Shown one piece after another: positions 22,911-33,384 of a DNA stretch of 64,000 nt. The notes beneath the pieces are model-generated. The model saw nothing but the letters and a program-made list of their open reading frames with translations, did no database searches and was not told the origin of the DNA. The stretch's first letter is position 1; the number at the start of each line of letters is the position of its first letter. This DNA is from Agapetus fuscipes (taxonomy: Eukaryota; Arthropoda; Insecta; Trichoptera; Glossosomatidae). Made by a program: the position numbers and the translations under genes. The DNA is taken from the NCBI GenBank assembly GCA_951799405.1, contig OX637346.1, positions 8,331,215-8,395,214 on the forward strand, given 5' to 3'.

Positions 22911-23984
22911 GTAATATAATATTTTATACCTATGGATGGTCATGTATTGCATCCATCGCGTAACTTCGTTGAAAAATAAGTTTTTTGTACAAATTTGTGC
23001 GTCCATTTATCCACATTAAAATACGTAGGACGTAAAGCGCGTTTCACCTATTGTAAATCACGGTTAAGGTAAATAGATCCTGTCCTTTTTCCCGTTGTTT
23101 TCCATGTGTTGCATCTTTTCTCAGTTCATCCTTAGAGTTCATCTTAGAGTTTGGAATAGTAGGTAACTATGCCAAATACAGCTGTTGATATAGATTTACC
23201 TTATTTTCGTTTCGGTTCTCGTCAATAAACTTTAGAGCAATTAACCAGAATAATTTGCAAGGAAACTAAATATTCAGGAATCTCAAACATGAACTTCATC
23301 GTCACGCGTTCTCAACATAAATCCTGCAGTTCTCTAATCAGTGTCCTTCCATATGCTGTCCTAACACCATGATGGGTTAATCATTAGGGTCTGAGGTCTG
23401 GGCGTACTTTATGATGAGGTAGAACAGCCCCTTCGACATCTAATCTCTGTAGGACAACAGATCAGTGGAAAATTTACTGAATATAATTATGTAGGCTGGC
23501 ATTTTAAACGTTCCGAAACGAGAAAGTATAAATTGCATTTTAGAAAGCATGAAAAAGAGGCAACATTTGAGGGGTAAATTTTTATATTATATTTGGTTTA
23601 GCTTCACGAAGACTCTTTACCATGATTCTGTACAAATATACTTGTATGTGGATAACACATTGGCTTTGCAAATGGATCGGGGAAGTGCAACTCCAGTGCG
23701 TGAATAAATTATCCTCGGCCCATCAACAAAATGTGAAAACCTATCAGTTCACGGAAAATCTAGAAAACCGCGCCCAGTTCAGTGGAGCAAATATCTTCGT
23801 TGAGCATCGAGTAGTTAATGCCAATGAAAATTGATGTTTATTCCTCAGGACTACTCATTAATGACGAAAGTACAACCGTATTCACAAACGATTCTATACG
23901 CAACTTAGCACGCAATTTAACTACACATATACTTTAACTTCTTGCCTACATATACATTCCCCCCGAAGCGGTCTCATGCGGCGC
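22911..23984. other. Unassigned stretch
   Basis: A 70-codon frame at 23622-23834 has no recognisable domain. No repeats seen. Confidence 0.45.
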
Positions 23985-24240
23985 TTCGGGACCTATTTAT
24001 TTTTAAGGGTAAAGGGTCGGCCTTACGCCAAACACTTCAGTTGAAGGGGGGGTTTCCCAACTCCTGAGGGGCTGGTACTTTATTATTGTGAAGGCTGAGT
24101 AAACCTTACCGGTATTTTATTTGTGGGTTTGAAATAAACATCGAAGTAGGAAATCATTTCTGACACCCTCGGTAGGATTTGAATCCGGACTCTCGGCATG
24201 GAATGCAAGCATTCTACCAAATGAGCTATCGATCGGATTG
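23985..24240 (-). mobile_element. SINE-1 copy, 3'-shortened, reverse
   Basis: On the minus strand the tRNA head reads AGCTCATTTGGTAGAATGC then a B box like GGATTCAAATCC. The body has CCGGTAAGGTTTACTCAGCC and CCTTCAACTGAAGTGTTTGG. The last 3' block of the 32.6-kb copy is missing. Confidence 0.85.
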
Positions 24241-24671
24241 GTAGTGTATTTTGAATTTAAAATTATGTAATAAATTGTGTAACCGCAGGAAGAAATGGAG
24301 GCAAACTGCCAAGCTCTCGTCGAAAAATGGTGATGGTTGTTACATTTAACAGATTCAGCTACCCCATTTTTGGGGGAATTAAAGGTGTGTATAAAGATTG
24401 TCTCATTCTTCTCGGAAACTTTGTCTTAATCAAGTAAAACTTCAGAAACTCGTGGCACTTACCTTTTATGTACAGAATAAAAGTCTCACGAGTTCTTGGA
24501 AATGCGATCGACTTTCTAAACAAACAAAAAAATACGTAAAGAAAGTGTGTAGATCAATTGTTATATGCCTTGACTTAAATTTTATTAAGCAGAAAGGCTT
24601 AATTTGTACTCATCTGTAAACTGCACATTAAAAACTTAAAGATTTTTTTTACTGAATTGTTTCTAAAATTT
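24241..24671. other. Unassigned stretch
   Basis: The 73-codon frame at 24398-24619 has no recognisable domain. Confidence 0.45.
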
Positions 24672-24892
24672 AGGATGCGAAGGTAAATTACATGTAAGCA
24701 TACAAGCAGACATGTATTTGTTTACCCTTACACATGCCGCAAATGAACCTACAACATAAAAACCGATCTCAAATGAACATCATGGCCTTGCAATTCTTGC
24801 TAACCTGCCCTGAAACAGGAGTTACATTGGCAAAGTGAACATTTTTTTACAGTATGGGCCGTCAGCCTCATACCAACTTATAAGTCAAGGGA
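24672..24892 (-). repeat. Repeat family A, reverse
   Basis: From a diverged tail region (CATACAAGCAGACATG) to CTTATAAGTCAAGG. The central GCCCTGAAACAGGAGT is recognisable. Confidence 0.85.
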
Positions 24893-25779
24893 TTTATGTA
24901 AAGTGTATTCTTTCAACAAGAGATTTTCACTAACTTAAAATACTATCTAATAACATATATATCTCTCGGGTGTGTAGGTTCAGCTTAAAATAAGGTGAAA
25001 ATATTTTTCGTCGAATTATTATGTATCGCAATAAAAATTTGATTATTCTTAGAGGTCGTATCAATTTTATAACCATCTTCGATAACCCATTTTTATGTAG
25101 TCCAATATTTTCAGATTCTTACGCTCCGGTCAACCCTTCCAGGCCGCAAAACTAGTTATCCGAGGTAAAAATACAACAGTTGATTGAATAATCCGCGGCC
25201 CAGTAGGTAATCAGCCCGTGGCCGAGACGAGGAGATGCTTCCAAGTGAATAAAGATTATCAAATTACAGCTGTCTCGGAGTCTATACACAATGATGTTTT
25301 TTTTCTTGGTTTTCCCCTTGCCCGCGTGCTTAGGATTTTATTTTCTCGGGAGAAGCGTTTAATTATTGGCTGTCTTCAACCTCAATAAGAAAAAGTACGG
25401 CTGGGGGCTTTCTGCCCGGTCTAGGAGAATTATTCCAGCCCCTTCTATCTTCGTGCCGGGTCAATACTCTTCGTGTACTGGCGAGTGTGCAGTCAATGAC
25501 GCTAGTCCTGAAGCTTGAATCACTTCCGTCTTATCTTTTTTTTGTAAAAGCATGGCACCACACAAGGTACACTTTTTTGAAAAGATGTTGAAGTTTGTAC
25601 AAATAAGATGAGTTTCTCAATAAACGAAGACAACGAAAAGCGGGAACACATTGGTGCAATTCACTTCATATTCGTTCTGTTAGCTACGATTTGAATGCGT
25701 AACAGTAGTTTTTTTGCGTAGATGTTATGATTCGTGAAATTGTATTAAAAAAGGTTCCTATAAAGATATCCCCTATGCT
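24893..25779. other. Unassigned stretch with a GC-richer island
   Basis: 25180-25510 is GC-richer than its surroundings, contains no repeat family seen elsewhere and no usable frame. It could be a conserved non-coding element, but the sequence alone cannot show that. Confidence 0.35.
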
Positions 25780-25990
25780 GAAAAAACTTGGTTGACTTTT
25801 GCAAATGCCAGTGAGTTTCATTGAAAGGCGGTAGGAGTTGCAAAGTTTATGTTCATGTGAGATTTGGATTATTTTGCAGCGCTTACACATGCAGCATATG
25901 TAAACGCAAACTTATATGTGCCTGCTTGTGGGCATACATTAATAATGAGCCTTAAATGCCAGAATATCTTTGCAACTTCGATTATCGAAG
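25780..25990 (+). repeat. Repeat family A, diverged forward copy
   Basis: Readable from a degenerate TTGGTTGACTTTTGCAAATG to ATCTTTGCAACTTCGATTAT. The tail and TGTTCATGTGAGATTTGG blocks are clear. Confidence 0.8.
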
Positions 25991-26116
25991 GTGAGATAAT
26001 TTTCCGTAGTTTTGCTGTCGTATAACCCCATTTTTATTTCTATCGTAATTAACACTTTTCCATCTTAAACACTTATTCATGTGACAGAACATTTGTACAG
26101 AAGAGAGACTGGAGCG

Positions 26117-26249
26117 TTTCTTCCCGGAATATATTTCCGTGGTCTATCAGAAGTTGAGCTTCCAGACGCTTCGTCAATATCTGCGACGAGTTTATTTTAG
26201 CGTGATGGTGTATGACGTTTTAGACCACGGAACAGATCCCGGAAAGAAA
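26117..26249. repeat. Imperfect inverted repeat (30-bp arms)
   Basis: 26117-26146 pairs with 26221-26249; the inner nine bases TCCGTGGTC/GACCACGGA pair perfectly and the outer part has a few mismatches. The loop is about 74 nt. It could be a small hairpin element or a precursor-type RNA hairpin; no flanking duplication decides it. Confidence 0.5.
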
Positions 26250-26441
26250 TACTTCAGTGTCAACCACCGGCCTTGTATGCCTAACACTCCTATTCAGAAG
26301 TAAGACTGTATGTCCATTTTAATTTAAATCGTATTACTCATATTTCCAAAGTCAAATTTATGACTCCTGGTGCTTCAGTGTTAGAATTGCTTTGCAGGCA
26401 AGATGAAGAGGTAAGACTATTGCACGTTCTGCGATTGCTTT

Positions 26442-26492
26442 GCTCGCTACGCCTCGGGGCTCGCTATGCCTCAGAGCTCGCCAAGCCTCGGA
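26442..26492 (+). repeat. Three-unit 17-bp tandem repeat
   Basis: GCTCGCTACGCCTCGG, GCTCGCTATGCCTCAG and GCTCGCCAAGCCTCGG follow one another with one-base spacers. It is locally GC-rich and lies in an 86-codon frame that I do not support as a gene. Confidence 0.6.
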
Positions 26493-26778
26493 GGGCCTCT
26501 ACGATTGTCTGTACTGGGCATCACGCGGTGCGCCCTATTGAGCTGAAGAGGATTTGTCTTCCGTTTGTTGGAGTAAGGCGCTTACCAGGCATAAATATAA
26601 ATATAACATTGCAGAATTAATCAGTTGCTGCGCGGAGAGCCCGCTGCTTCAGTTATTACACAATATTATTTTGCGAAATATTAAATTATTCCGATAACAC
26701 CAGAAGCAAGTGGTTAGTGTGCTAATCCAGGATTAAATCTTATTTTATATTTTCGTAGTAAAATTATAACTGAGTGAG

Positions 26779-26926
26779 TACCTTAAGTATATAAAATAAC
26801 ACGTTTAACTCAATCGTAGCGTTTTACCAATGAAATATAATAAAATAAAATTCTCAATTATGTCGCTGTTTTAGTTTTTTTGCAGATTTTTTCAAACGCC
26901 ACGGTTGAATTTTAAACATAATAAGT
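26779..26926. mobile_element. MITE family B copy, diverged
   Basis: ACCTTAAGTATATAAAATAA and AACTCAATCGTAGCGTTTTA on the left are mirrored by AACGCCACGGTTGAATTTTA on the right. Confidence 0.55.
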
Positions 26927-26929
26927 AAC

Positions 26930-27060
26930 TGTAACTCTGTCGCCATTCCGCTAGGTGTGGTCAGAGCCTATGTAAATTTGACTCCATTTTTTCCTATTCT
27001 TATACACCTCTTTCAGTTCATTCATGTCCATTACCTTTTTCATACATTTCCTTCTTCTAC
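26930..27060 (-). pseudogene. RTE-like LINE 3' end fragment
   Basis: It begins TAACTCTGTCGCCATTCCGC, as at 9.53 and 39.85 kb, and continues with a CTCTTTCAGTTCATTCATGT block matching the 9.6-kb copy. Very short and without a usable frame. Confidence 0.65.
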
Positions 27061-28337
27061 TCGTATATTCGGCTAAGTAACTTTCTTTTTATATTTTCAT
27101 AGTAAAGTTTTGACTGATTCAGATAAAAAGATATCGGAAGCGAGTTATTTTTTGACTTCAAAGCGTCTTTTGTACGCGTATTATAATCTCCGACAGACGA
27201 AAAGGATGAGTTCTGAAAGAAAGTGGGATTAGATGCATGAAGAATTTGCATTCAATGAATTGTCGGTGATTGAACGGGAGCATTTCAATGGAAACTCGTT
27301 CTAGAATACGTCTCATACTTCATTTTAGTTTATTTACAACAGTATCGATGAAGTAACGAATAAGTTTTGTATTTAAACTTGTCGTAGGGATTATTTCTGT
27401 TCGAAAAGTTTTACCTCCTCCAAGCTGTCAATATAGCGGGTTGTTCTGTATTATATTGAATATCAAAGCTTACATTTAAATAATTGATACACGTATTATT
27501 CAGTCAGTCTACTTTTTCAGCTGGAAGCCTAAGATCAAAAATATTTGATATTAAGTACAGTGTATTTTATTCACATATTCTACGAATGAACCTTTTCCCA
27601 ATAAAATAGTCTGTGTAAGGCTAGTTCTGTGATCTGTGAAAAGGAACTTAAAGCTATAACGTTCAAATCTTGAGATGAAAAGATGTGAAATGGTGCACTA
27701 AATGTAACTCAAAGACAATTTAAGTGAAAAATAATAGGCAAGTAATTTTTGTCGAAAAAGTCCACCCCAGCTACTCAATTTCAATGTAAAAATAAGTTTG
27801 AATAAACTGGTCCGTAGCTTGACGCTTAGGGACATTCATAATACCAGTCCTATACATCTTGTACCAAGATGATACTCCTCAAGTAGACTACAATTTTCAA
27901 GAAAATAAAACGTGAAACTCACGGTGAGAATATCTTATTATTTTAGTCTGCAGACGTCTAGCGGGTCTATGCGGGCTCGAAATAAGGTAAAATGTCTCTC
28001 GTACGAGCTCACAATGTTGGCGGGAAATTCCAGACATTTTGCAAATGTTTCATGAAATGATTCAACGTTCACAAACTGAATCTAAAAGTCAGGCATTGTA
28101 CCCGGATCGCGTGACTTGTCTGGCGGGCTGAGCCCAAATTTCAGAATGGCCGGATGAATACGTGCTTCATATTTTATGTCGTCTGACTAAATAACTTTAT
28201 TCACCCGACTATCTGAGTTGTTTTAAAACTACCCAAATAATCCAGTCATTGAAACGAGCCGAAAAAACACGTTGCCATATTAGAATTTTTTTCCTCTTTC
28301 CTCAAAAAAAATCAAATTTTCAATGTCAATATCTTTA
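27061..28337. other. Unassigned stretch
   Basis: No supported frame or repeat. 27950-28170 is somewhat GC-richer. Confidence 0.45.
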
Positions 28338-28690
28338 CTAATGTCAATCCTGTTTCAGGGAAGGTTGGCAAGAGTTGCAGGGCTTATATTTATTTGAGGT
28401 TGGGTTTTTATGTTGTAAACCCACATACATCATGTGTAATCGCGAATTTATACGTGTCTGCTTGTGGGAATGCATGCCATATGAACCTAAGACCCCTTAC
28501 GCACTAGCGGCTGGCCGTTTAGGCGGTTCGGCGGCTTATGGCGGTTCTAGTGCGTACGATCACCAGCGGTTGCACACTAAATTGGAAAAGCGGCAGAAAA
28601 GCGGCAGGCCGCGCGGCTAACCGCCTAGGCGGTTAACCGCTAGTGCGTAAGGCCCCTTAAAGGTAACATATATTTGCAATTTAGATTATA
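28338..28690 (+). repeat. Repeat family A, 5'-truncated, split by a GC-rich MITE
   Basis: 28338-28489 carries the middle of the family (CCTGTTTCAGGGAAGGTTGG onward). The tail resumes at about 28662 (AAAGGTAACATATATTTGCA). The insertion between is a separate element. Confidence 0.85.
28490..28661. mobile_element. GC-rich MITE with inverted termini, inserted in family A
   Basis: Left terminus CCCCTTACGCACTAGCGG and right terminus CCGCTAGTGCGTAAGGCCCC are inverted copies, with GGCGGTT/AACCGCC repeats inside. Flanking CCTAA/CCTTAA suggests a TTA/TAA-type duplication. Its GC content is far above the surrounding sequence. It resembles PIF/Harbinger-type MITEs, but I cannot name the family. Confidence 0.75.
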
Positions 28691-29449
28691 AAATATTTAA
28701 ATATCTGAATATTCTGTTGTATAAAATGACGTTCTTAACGTTACGTTCCGATTTAAAAAAAAAAATAGAAATGCTTTCTAGTATTTCTTGTTTATTTTTA
28801 TTTAATGCCGATGGGTATTGCAATACATGAATCTATCTCAAATCTGATTAGAATACATTCCATGTTTTAGTGGTAGGGTGACCTTCAACATATATCTGAT
28901 TTCTATATAATTTTATTAAAATAAACAGTTCGGAAACAATTTTGTAAATCGTTTTTTTAGAATAAAATTTTCATTTGAATAGTACAAATAACTTTTAAAC
29001 AACGACACATCACGTAGACGTGTTACCCTCGTAGTTTGAAACATATTCCCTCGTAGCTTTCCAAATGTACGTCATGATTTTGTTCCAATATCTCGACAGG
29101 CAGCCGACATTGATTAAATTGATTTCGCTTTTGGCGCTGTTCAAACATTCACGTTTCTTTTTTGCTTCTCCTTTATTAAATGCTCCGACACGTTCCCCTG
29201 TAAACCAAGGATTCCCAACTCTGTACCATGTATGCCCTCTGAAGTACACATCGTGAATTCGTTCACCTTTAATCGAATCTCCTTCTTCCTCTTGGCAAAT
29301 CTACAATTTTCGTCAAACGTAGAGCAAACTTCGAAAACAGGTCTTTGAAATTACAGGTTGTAATGCAGGTAGGAAAGAAGTTCGATTTAGCTTTCAGGGT
29401 ACAAAAGTTACACTTAAATAAATTATCAGTGAGAAGGATCTTGAGTTTT
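28691..29449. other. Unassigned AT-rich stretch
   Basis: Overlapping frames on both strands (29010-29256) have no recognisable domain and cannot both be coding. Confidence 0.45.
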
Positions 29450-29600
29450 TGGTCCGGTCGATAGCTCAGTTGCTAGAGTGCTTGCGTTCCATGCCAAAAG
29501 CTCGGGTTCGAATCGCACCAAAGATGTCAGAAATGATTTCCCGTTTTCGGTCTAAAAAAAACCGGCAAAGTTTACTCAGCCTTGACAAAAAATGAGTAAA
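29450..29600 (+). mobile_element. SINE-1 copy, 3'-truncated
   Basis: The tRNA head is clear: ATAGCTCAGTTGCTAGAGTG (A box) and GGGTTCGAATCGCACC (B box), then TGTCAGAAATGATTTCCCGT. The copy stops after AATGAGTAAAAC, where an inverted-repeat element starts. Confidence 0.88.
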
Positions 29601-29605
29601 ACTTA

Positions 29606-29723
29606 TCCGTATAATTATCGGAGGTTCCAGTGGCAGAACATTTCGGATAAAATCGGTTTCCGATAAGTGTGAATAGCTTCATACATAATGTTCTGCCACT
29701 GGAACCTCCGATTAATATACGGA
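29606..29723. mobile_element. Inverted-repeat element (37-bp arms)
   Basis: 29606-29642 pairs with 29687-29723 at about 35 of 37 positions (core GGAGGTTCCAGTGGCAGAAC). The spacer is 44 nt. The CCAGTGGC core resembles the terminus of the 39.54-kb MITE. It abuts a truncated SINE-1, so it may have cut that SINE. Confidence 0.65.
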
Positions 29724-30242
29724 TCCGACACCCGACAAATGGGAACGAGCTCTTAAGGTCGTGAGTAATTTAGTAAAATATCGCTTCTGGTCACACTGAT
29801 TGGGAACCTTTGCTGTACACTGTATATATAAATTCACTTTATATCCTAGTTTATTTTACCTCTGCGTTATCGTATTTCGCAATGATATATTCACCTCGTC
29901 GATGCGTAAAGTGTCTGTTATTTTTTAATAAAATACCTCCGATACACAAACGCGCGTGCCGCCACTGCCTGCCGTAGTGGCTTTTACAGCTTTCACTATT
30001 ACAGCTAAAATAATCACGTGGTTTAAACATTCCATACAAAATAACATTGTTTGATGTTATTTCAGCGCCCTTGTGGCGGCTAGTGCCACTGAACGGCGCT
30101 GTATAAAATTGGCCAATTATTATTTTTATTGATAAATTTTAATGATGCTATGTACCTACATTTTTTTTAATCAAAAATGTTAAATGTGTGTGATAAGTGA
30201 ATAATATCTAATGTAAGAAGTTGTATCTAAAAAGGATTTGTA
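29724..30242. other. Unassigned stretch with a small hairpin
   Basis: 30064-30102 can fold: CAGCGCC pairs with GGCGCTG and GTGGC with GCCAC inside. It may be a short MITE relic. Nothing else recognised. Confidence 0.4.
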
Positions 30243-30319
30243 AAGAAATCCTGTGCGGGAGACTCCCTAGATTCTAAAGACTCTAGGGGTCTATGACACT
30301 TGTTGTAGTGCCGCAGAGG
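30243..30319 (-). repeat. LINE 3' UTR fragment, reverse
   Basis: Reverse copy of the 3' UTR seen at 7.62-7.72 kb: GCGGGAGACTCCCTAGATTC then GTTGTAGTGCCGCAGAGGTG. Confidence 0.75.
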
Positions 30320-30557
30320 TGTACGAGCTTGGTCGTCGCTACAAAGCGCCAATACTCAAGCAAGACCCAGTTGCTGTAAGGCTGGATGGACCTTTGGTGA
30401 CCGGTCATTGGTAAAGGTTTATGAATTTTTCAACCCAGCGAAGAGCACATTCGAAATATAAATGGTATATTTTTGTGCTCCGCCGGGATCCGAATCCACA
30501 ACCTTCCATTTACGAGTCCGAAGTGTTGCCACTACGGACTACGGACCGGTCCAAGAT
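30320..30557 (-). mobile_element. SINE-2 copy joined to a 5S rRNA head
   Basis: The minus-strand tRNA-like module spans about 30480-30557 (B-box-like GGATTCGGATCCC). The shared body with CAGTTGCTGTAAGGCTGGAT follows, ending near 30323. On its 5' side the module joins a 5S rRNA-like sequence directly, making a 5S-tRNA composite SINE. Confidence 0.8.
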
Positions 30558-30674
30558 GCCAACGACACGCGTTGTACCTGAGCGGTTACCATCCAAGCAC
30601 TGACCACGCCCAATGTTGCTTAACTTCGGTGATCTATGGGAACCGGTGCTTTCAACATGGCTAACGTCGTTGAC
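30558..30674 (-). pseudogene. 5S rRNA-derived sequence (SINE head)
   Basis: On the minus strand this matches 5S rRNA along nearly its whole length (117 nt, usual about 119-120): start like GTCAACGACGTTAGCC, a centre with GATCACCGAAGTTAAGC, and an end GTACAACGCGTGTCGTTGGC. Substitutions are spread throughout and the 3' end runs on into SINE-2, so it is better read as the promoter head of a composite SINE than as a working 5S gene. Confidence 0.85.
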
Positions 30675-30683
30675 AAAAAAAAA

Positions 30684-31227
30684 TTGTTGTTTAAATAAGG
30701 GAAACTATTTGAGGACTTAAGGAATAACTACGTGTCATGAATTTCTAACGAAAATTGTTTTAATATAAGATAGGTATAATAAATGAGTGATTTTCTTTTT
30801 TAATATTAATTTATTTTCACTAATTTTACTACATAATAAATATCAAAAGATGTCGGTCATTTGACCATGATCATATATAGTATCGACATATGAAGTATCG
30901 ATTTTATTGTAGTCTAAAATAAATTATCTATTTCCATTGGAATAGAAATCAATGATGAAAATCATTTATTGTTCCTTATTTTTAATTTCATAATCAAATG
31001 TAAAATATAAGGAAGTTATATCTTTTAATATCACGTTATTCTTATTGCTTGATGAGCTTGATGATTTTGGACATAAAAATGACAAAACGAATCGTTTTGT
31101 TCCAAATAAACCGTAGGTACTAACCCTCTGATTGTTAAGCAATATTCTCCACCCATTTTCCCTTAATCGTCTTTCATCCCTTACCTGGCTGTTGGCTTTA
31201 ACCCTTCATATGGCCGTTAGCATCATC
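30684..31227. other. AT-rich stretch, nothing recognised
   Basis: No supported frame or repeat. Confidence 0.5.
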
Positions 31228-31373
31228 CCTTATCATACTTCAAGCATGAAACTTCACGTTCAAAGTTTACCAAACAGAACCAAAAACCAACAGGGCTTCT
31301 AGTGAGCGTTTATTTTTTTAGTTAAACGATTTGGTTGAGTTTGTACGTAAAGTATTATACTTGGGAGTAGGAC
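31228..31373. mobile_element. MITE family B copy with both ends
   Basis: Left TACTTCAAGCATGAAACTTC and right TATACTTGGGAGTA are inverted, with GTTTACCA/AGTTAAACGATTTGGTTGAG inside. TA at both ends fits a mariner-like duplication. Confidence 0.65.
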
Positions 31374-31689
31374 TGACCGTTAGCTTCATCAGGTGAACTT
31401 TAAATTTCTGTTGCGGGCCTTACTTAGTAGGTACAAATTCTCGTGGGAGGCCCACCTACAGGTTCTTGTATCCTTCTGCTTTTGTTGGGGCTCAGTAGCG
31501 AGCAGGTTATCCGTTCTACTTTATATGGTCATTAATTTACACCAGAAAGGTTTAAGAAGTTTTGCAATTAAGTATACAAATTGGAGTCGATTTTTTATTT
31601 GTTTAAGCTGGGTAACGTTGTGTTTTCCAACGCTGCTCTAGAAAGTTCTAGTTACTTTTAAAATAAAGAGAAAAAAATGTAGGCTCCTA
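31374..31689. other. Unassigned stretch
   Basis: The 82-codon frame at 31393-31641 begins at a non-ideal start and is hydrophobic by composition only. No domain recognised. Confidence 0.4.
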
Positions 31690-31745
31690 TTTATAATCTA
31701 AGTTGCAATTTTTTTAAACATTTAGGATTCAAATGCATATCATAA
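31690..31745 (-). repeat. Repeat family A, tail fragment
   Basis: TATAATCTAAGTTGCAATTT followed by a TTTAGGATTCAAATGCAT block. Only the 3' part remains. Confidence 0.6.
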
Positions 31746-31794
31746 ACTTACCTTCAAATATGTTTTAATATTTGTTGCTTTTGTATTAGAAAAA

Positions 31795-32055
31795 ATACAT
31801 TTTATTAAGTGAGCGCTGTTTTTGTGTGTATCAAACCTCAAGAACCTTATGTGAGCTTTGCCATCTTTAGAATTTGCCAATTTCTTTCCATATCCCAGTT
31901 GCTGAAAGGATAGATGAACCTTTTGAGGCCGGTCTTTATTAAAGGCAAATGAATTTTCTGACCCAGTAAAGAGCATGTTTGATAATTAAATGGTTTTTTT
32001 CGTCTGGAATCGAATAGGAAGGAGAGTTAATCTCTATACTAAGGACCGGTTAAAA
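31795..32055 (-). mobile_element. SINE-2 copy, diverged, reverse
   Basis: The tail GTGAGCGCTGTTTTTGTGTG (31809 onward) is nearly the same as the 3' end of the LINE at 57.54 kb. The body has CCAGTTGCTGAAAGGATAGA. The head at about 32005-32055 is badly decayed. Confidence 0.75.
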
Positions 32056-32607
32056 TGTAAAAAAGGCATTCGAAAGTATTCTTGAGATTCCGTAACAGAT
32101 TTTCTAAGATGTGAATAAATTTTCGTTTCTAATTATAACGCAGCGCCATTGAACTCTTTCATCGACCCAGAAATAAACGCCTAATGAATACTCCCATTTA
32201 CTTAAATAAATTTATTTTTCGTTAAGAATTTTATTCTTCCCTAATTAATGTTTTCATTGGCTGGAACAATAACAAACTCAAAGACTTCCCTTCTGGTTTT
32301 GTGGCAAAAAAAACTAATTACGCAAATAGATTTTCAGTTATTCCGCGCAAATGAATATTCATTGGGCGTTTTGCAGTGCTGACGTTTTCTTCTTTTTTTC
32401 TTTCATTAAAGTTGACAAAGAAACAAAAATTAAAAGTACGTAACTTTCGTATTTTTGTAGAATTAACAAATTAGCCGTGAAGTGCTGAGGGCGGCAAGGT
32501 TTATTTTTTTCGAAAATTCGATAAATCTATTGCAACACAAAGAATTTCGTTTTCTCTGTTTTCATTTATTCTCATTTTTAAAAAAAAATCCTAAATCACC
32601 GCTTTTG
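32056..32607. other. AT-rich stretch, nothing recognised
   Basis: The 146-codon frame starting at 32482 is mostly translated SINE-1 and not a gene. Confidence 0.5.
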
Positions 32608-32935
32608 GTGGTCCGGTCGATAGCTCAGGTGGTAGAGTGCTTGCATTCCACGCCGAAAGCTCGGGTTCGAATCCCACCGAGGGTGTCAGAAATGATTTCC
32701 CGTTTCGGTGTTTATTTCAAACCCCAAAATAAAATACCGGCAAGGTTTACTCAGCCTTCACAAGAAATGAGTACCAGCCCCCTCGGGAGCTGGGAAACCC
32801 CCCACTTCACTGAAGTGGTTGGCGTAAGGCCGGCCCCCTTACCTGTAAAAATAAATAGGTTCAACTCGCCACATGCGACCCCATCGGGGATAACGCGGCA
32901 AGAAGTTACACTATATGTGTAGCTTAGTTGCGTTT
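32608..32935 (+). mobile_element. SINE-1, best-preserved copy
   Basis: GATAGCTCAGGTGGTAGAGT (A box) and GGGTTCGAATCCCACC (B box) give a nearly canonical tRNA promoter. The body reads on through CCGGCAAGGTTTACTCAGCC, CCCCTCGGGAGCTGGGAAAC and ATAAATAGGTTCAACTCGCC to a 3' end near GTAGCTTAGTTGCG. At about 325 bp it can serve as the window's SINE-1 reference. Confidence 0.92.
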
Positions 32936-33029
32936 TTTTTTACCGCTTTTGGTGTAGGTACGTTTCCAATAGTACCTACCTGCAATAATTTAAAATGTAT
33001 GAAGGTTGGTTATTCCCTCAAGACACACT

Positions 33030-33121
33030 ACTTCGCCGCGATAACACAGAAAGCGCCCTTGGAGTTAAAACCTTCACGAAACGGCGCTATACCAAGTCAT
33101 CATCATCATCATCTTCATTAT
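33030..33121 (+). repeat. Possible CR1-like 3' tail with (ATC)n
   Basis: An ACGGCGCTATACCAAG block runs into five ATC units at 33097-33112, as in CR1-like 3' ends. No frame is recoverable. Confidence 0.35.
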
Positions 33122-33129
33122 TCATCTTA

Positions 33130-33371
33130 GGCCGTTTGTCCACCGCACGCCGTCACCGTCACGTCACTGGGAACGAGATGACGGCGCCGAAGTAGCGGTA
33201 CATGTTATGTATTTATTGTATTGCCTGGTTATAGGCAATACAATACATAACCTATTACCAGCAAAATCGGTCGCGGTGGACAAACGATCGCCGTCACATC
33301 AATTAAACTCGGCCCGAAATAATCTCGTTCTCGGTGACGTGATGGTGACGGCGTGCGGTGGACAAACGGCC
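33130..33371. mobile_element. GC-rich Harbinger-like MITE, first of tandem
   Basis: Termini GGCCGTTTGTCCACCGCACG and its reverse complement at 33360-33371. TTA precedes the left end (33127-33129). On the right the repeat is followed by TTCCACGGCC and then the TTA that starts the next element. A central hairpin (ATTGTATTGCC with GGCAATACAAT) lies at 33214-33243. Confidence 0.75.
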
Positions 33372-33384
33372 TTCCACGGCCTTA

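Noticed and set aside
26360..26620. An 86-codon GC-rich frame as a gene
   Set aside because: The coding-like composition comes from a three-unit 17-bp tandem repeat; no domain or start context supports it.
30558..30674. A functional 5S rRNA gene
   Set aside because: Substitutions are scattered throughout, the sequence occurs singly, and its 3' end continues into SINE-2 without a T-run terminator.
32608..32700. A functional tRNA gene
   Set aside because: The A and B boxes are good, but the acceptor and anticodon arms do not close and the sequence continues into a repeated SINE body present in six places.
32482..32922. A 146-codon plus-strand open frame
   Set aside because: From about 32608 on it is translated SINE-1, tRNA head included; no domain and no conservation of the frame in other SINE-1 copies.
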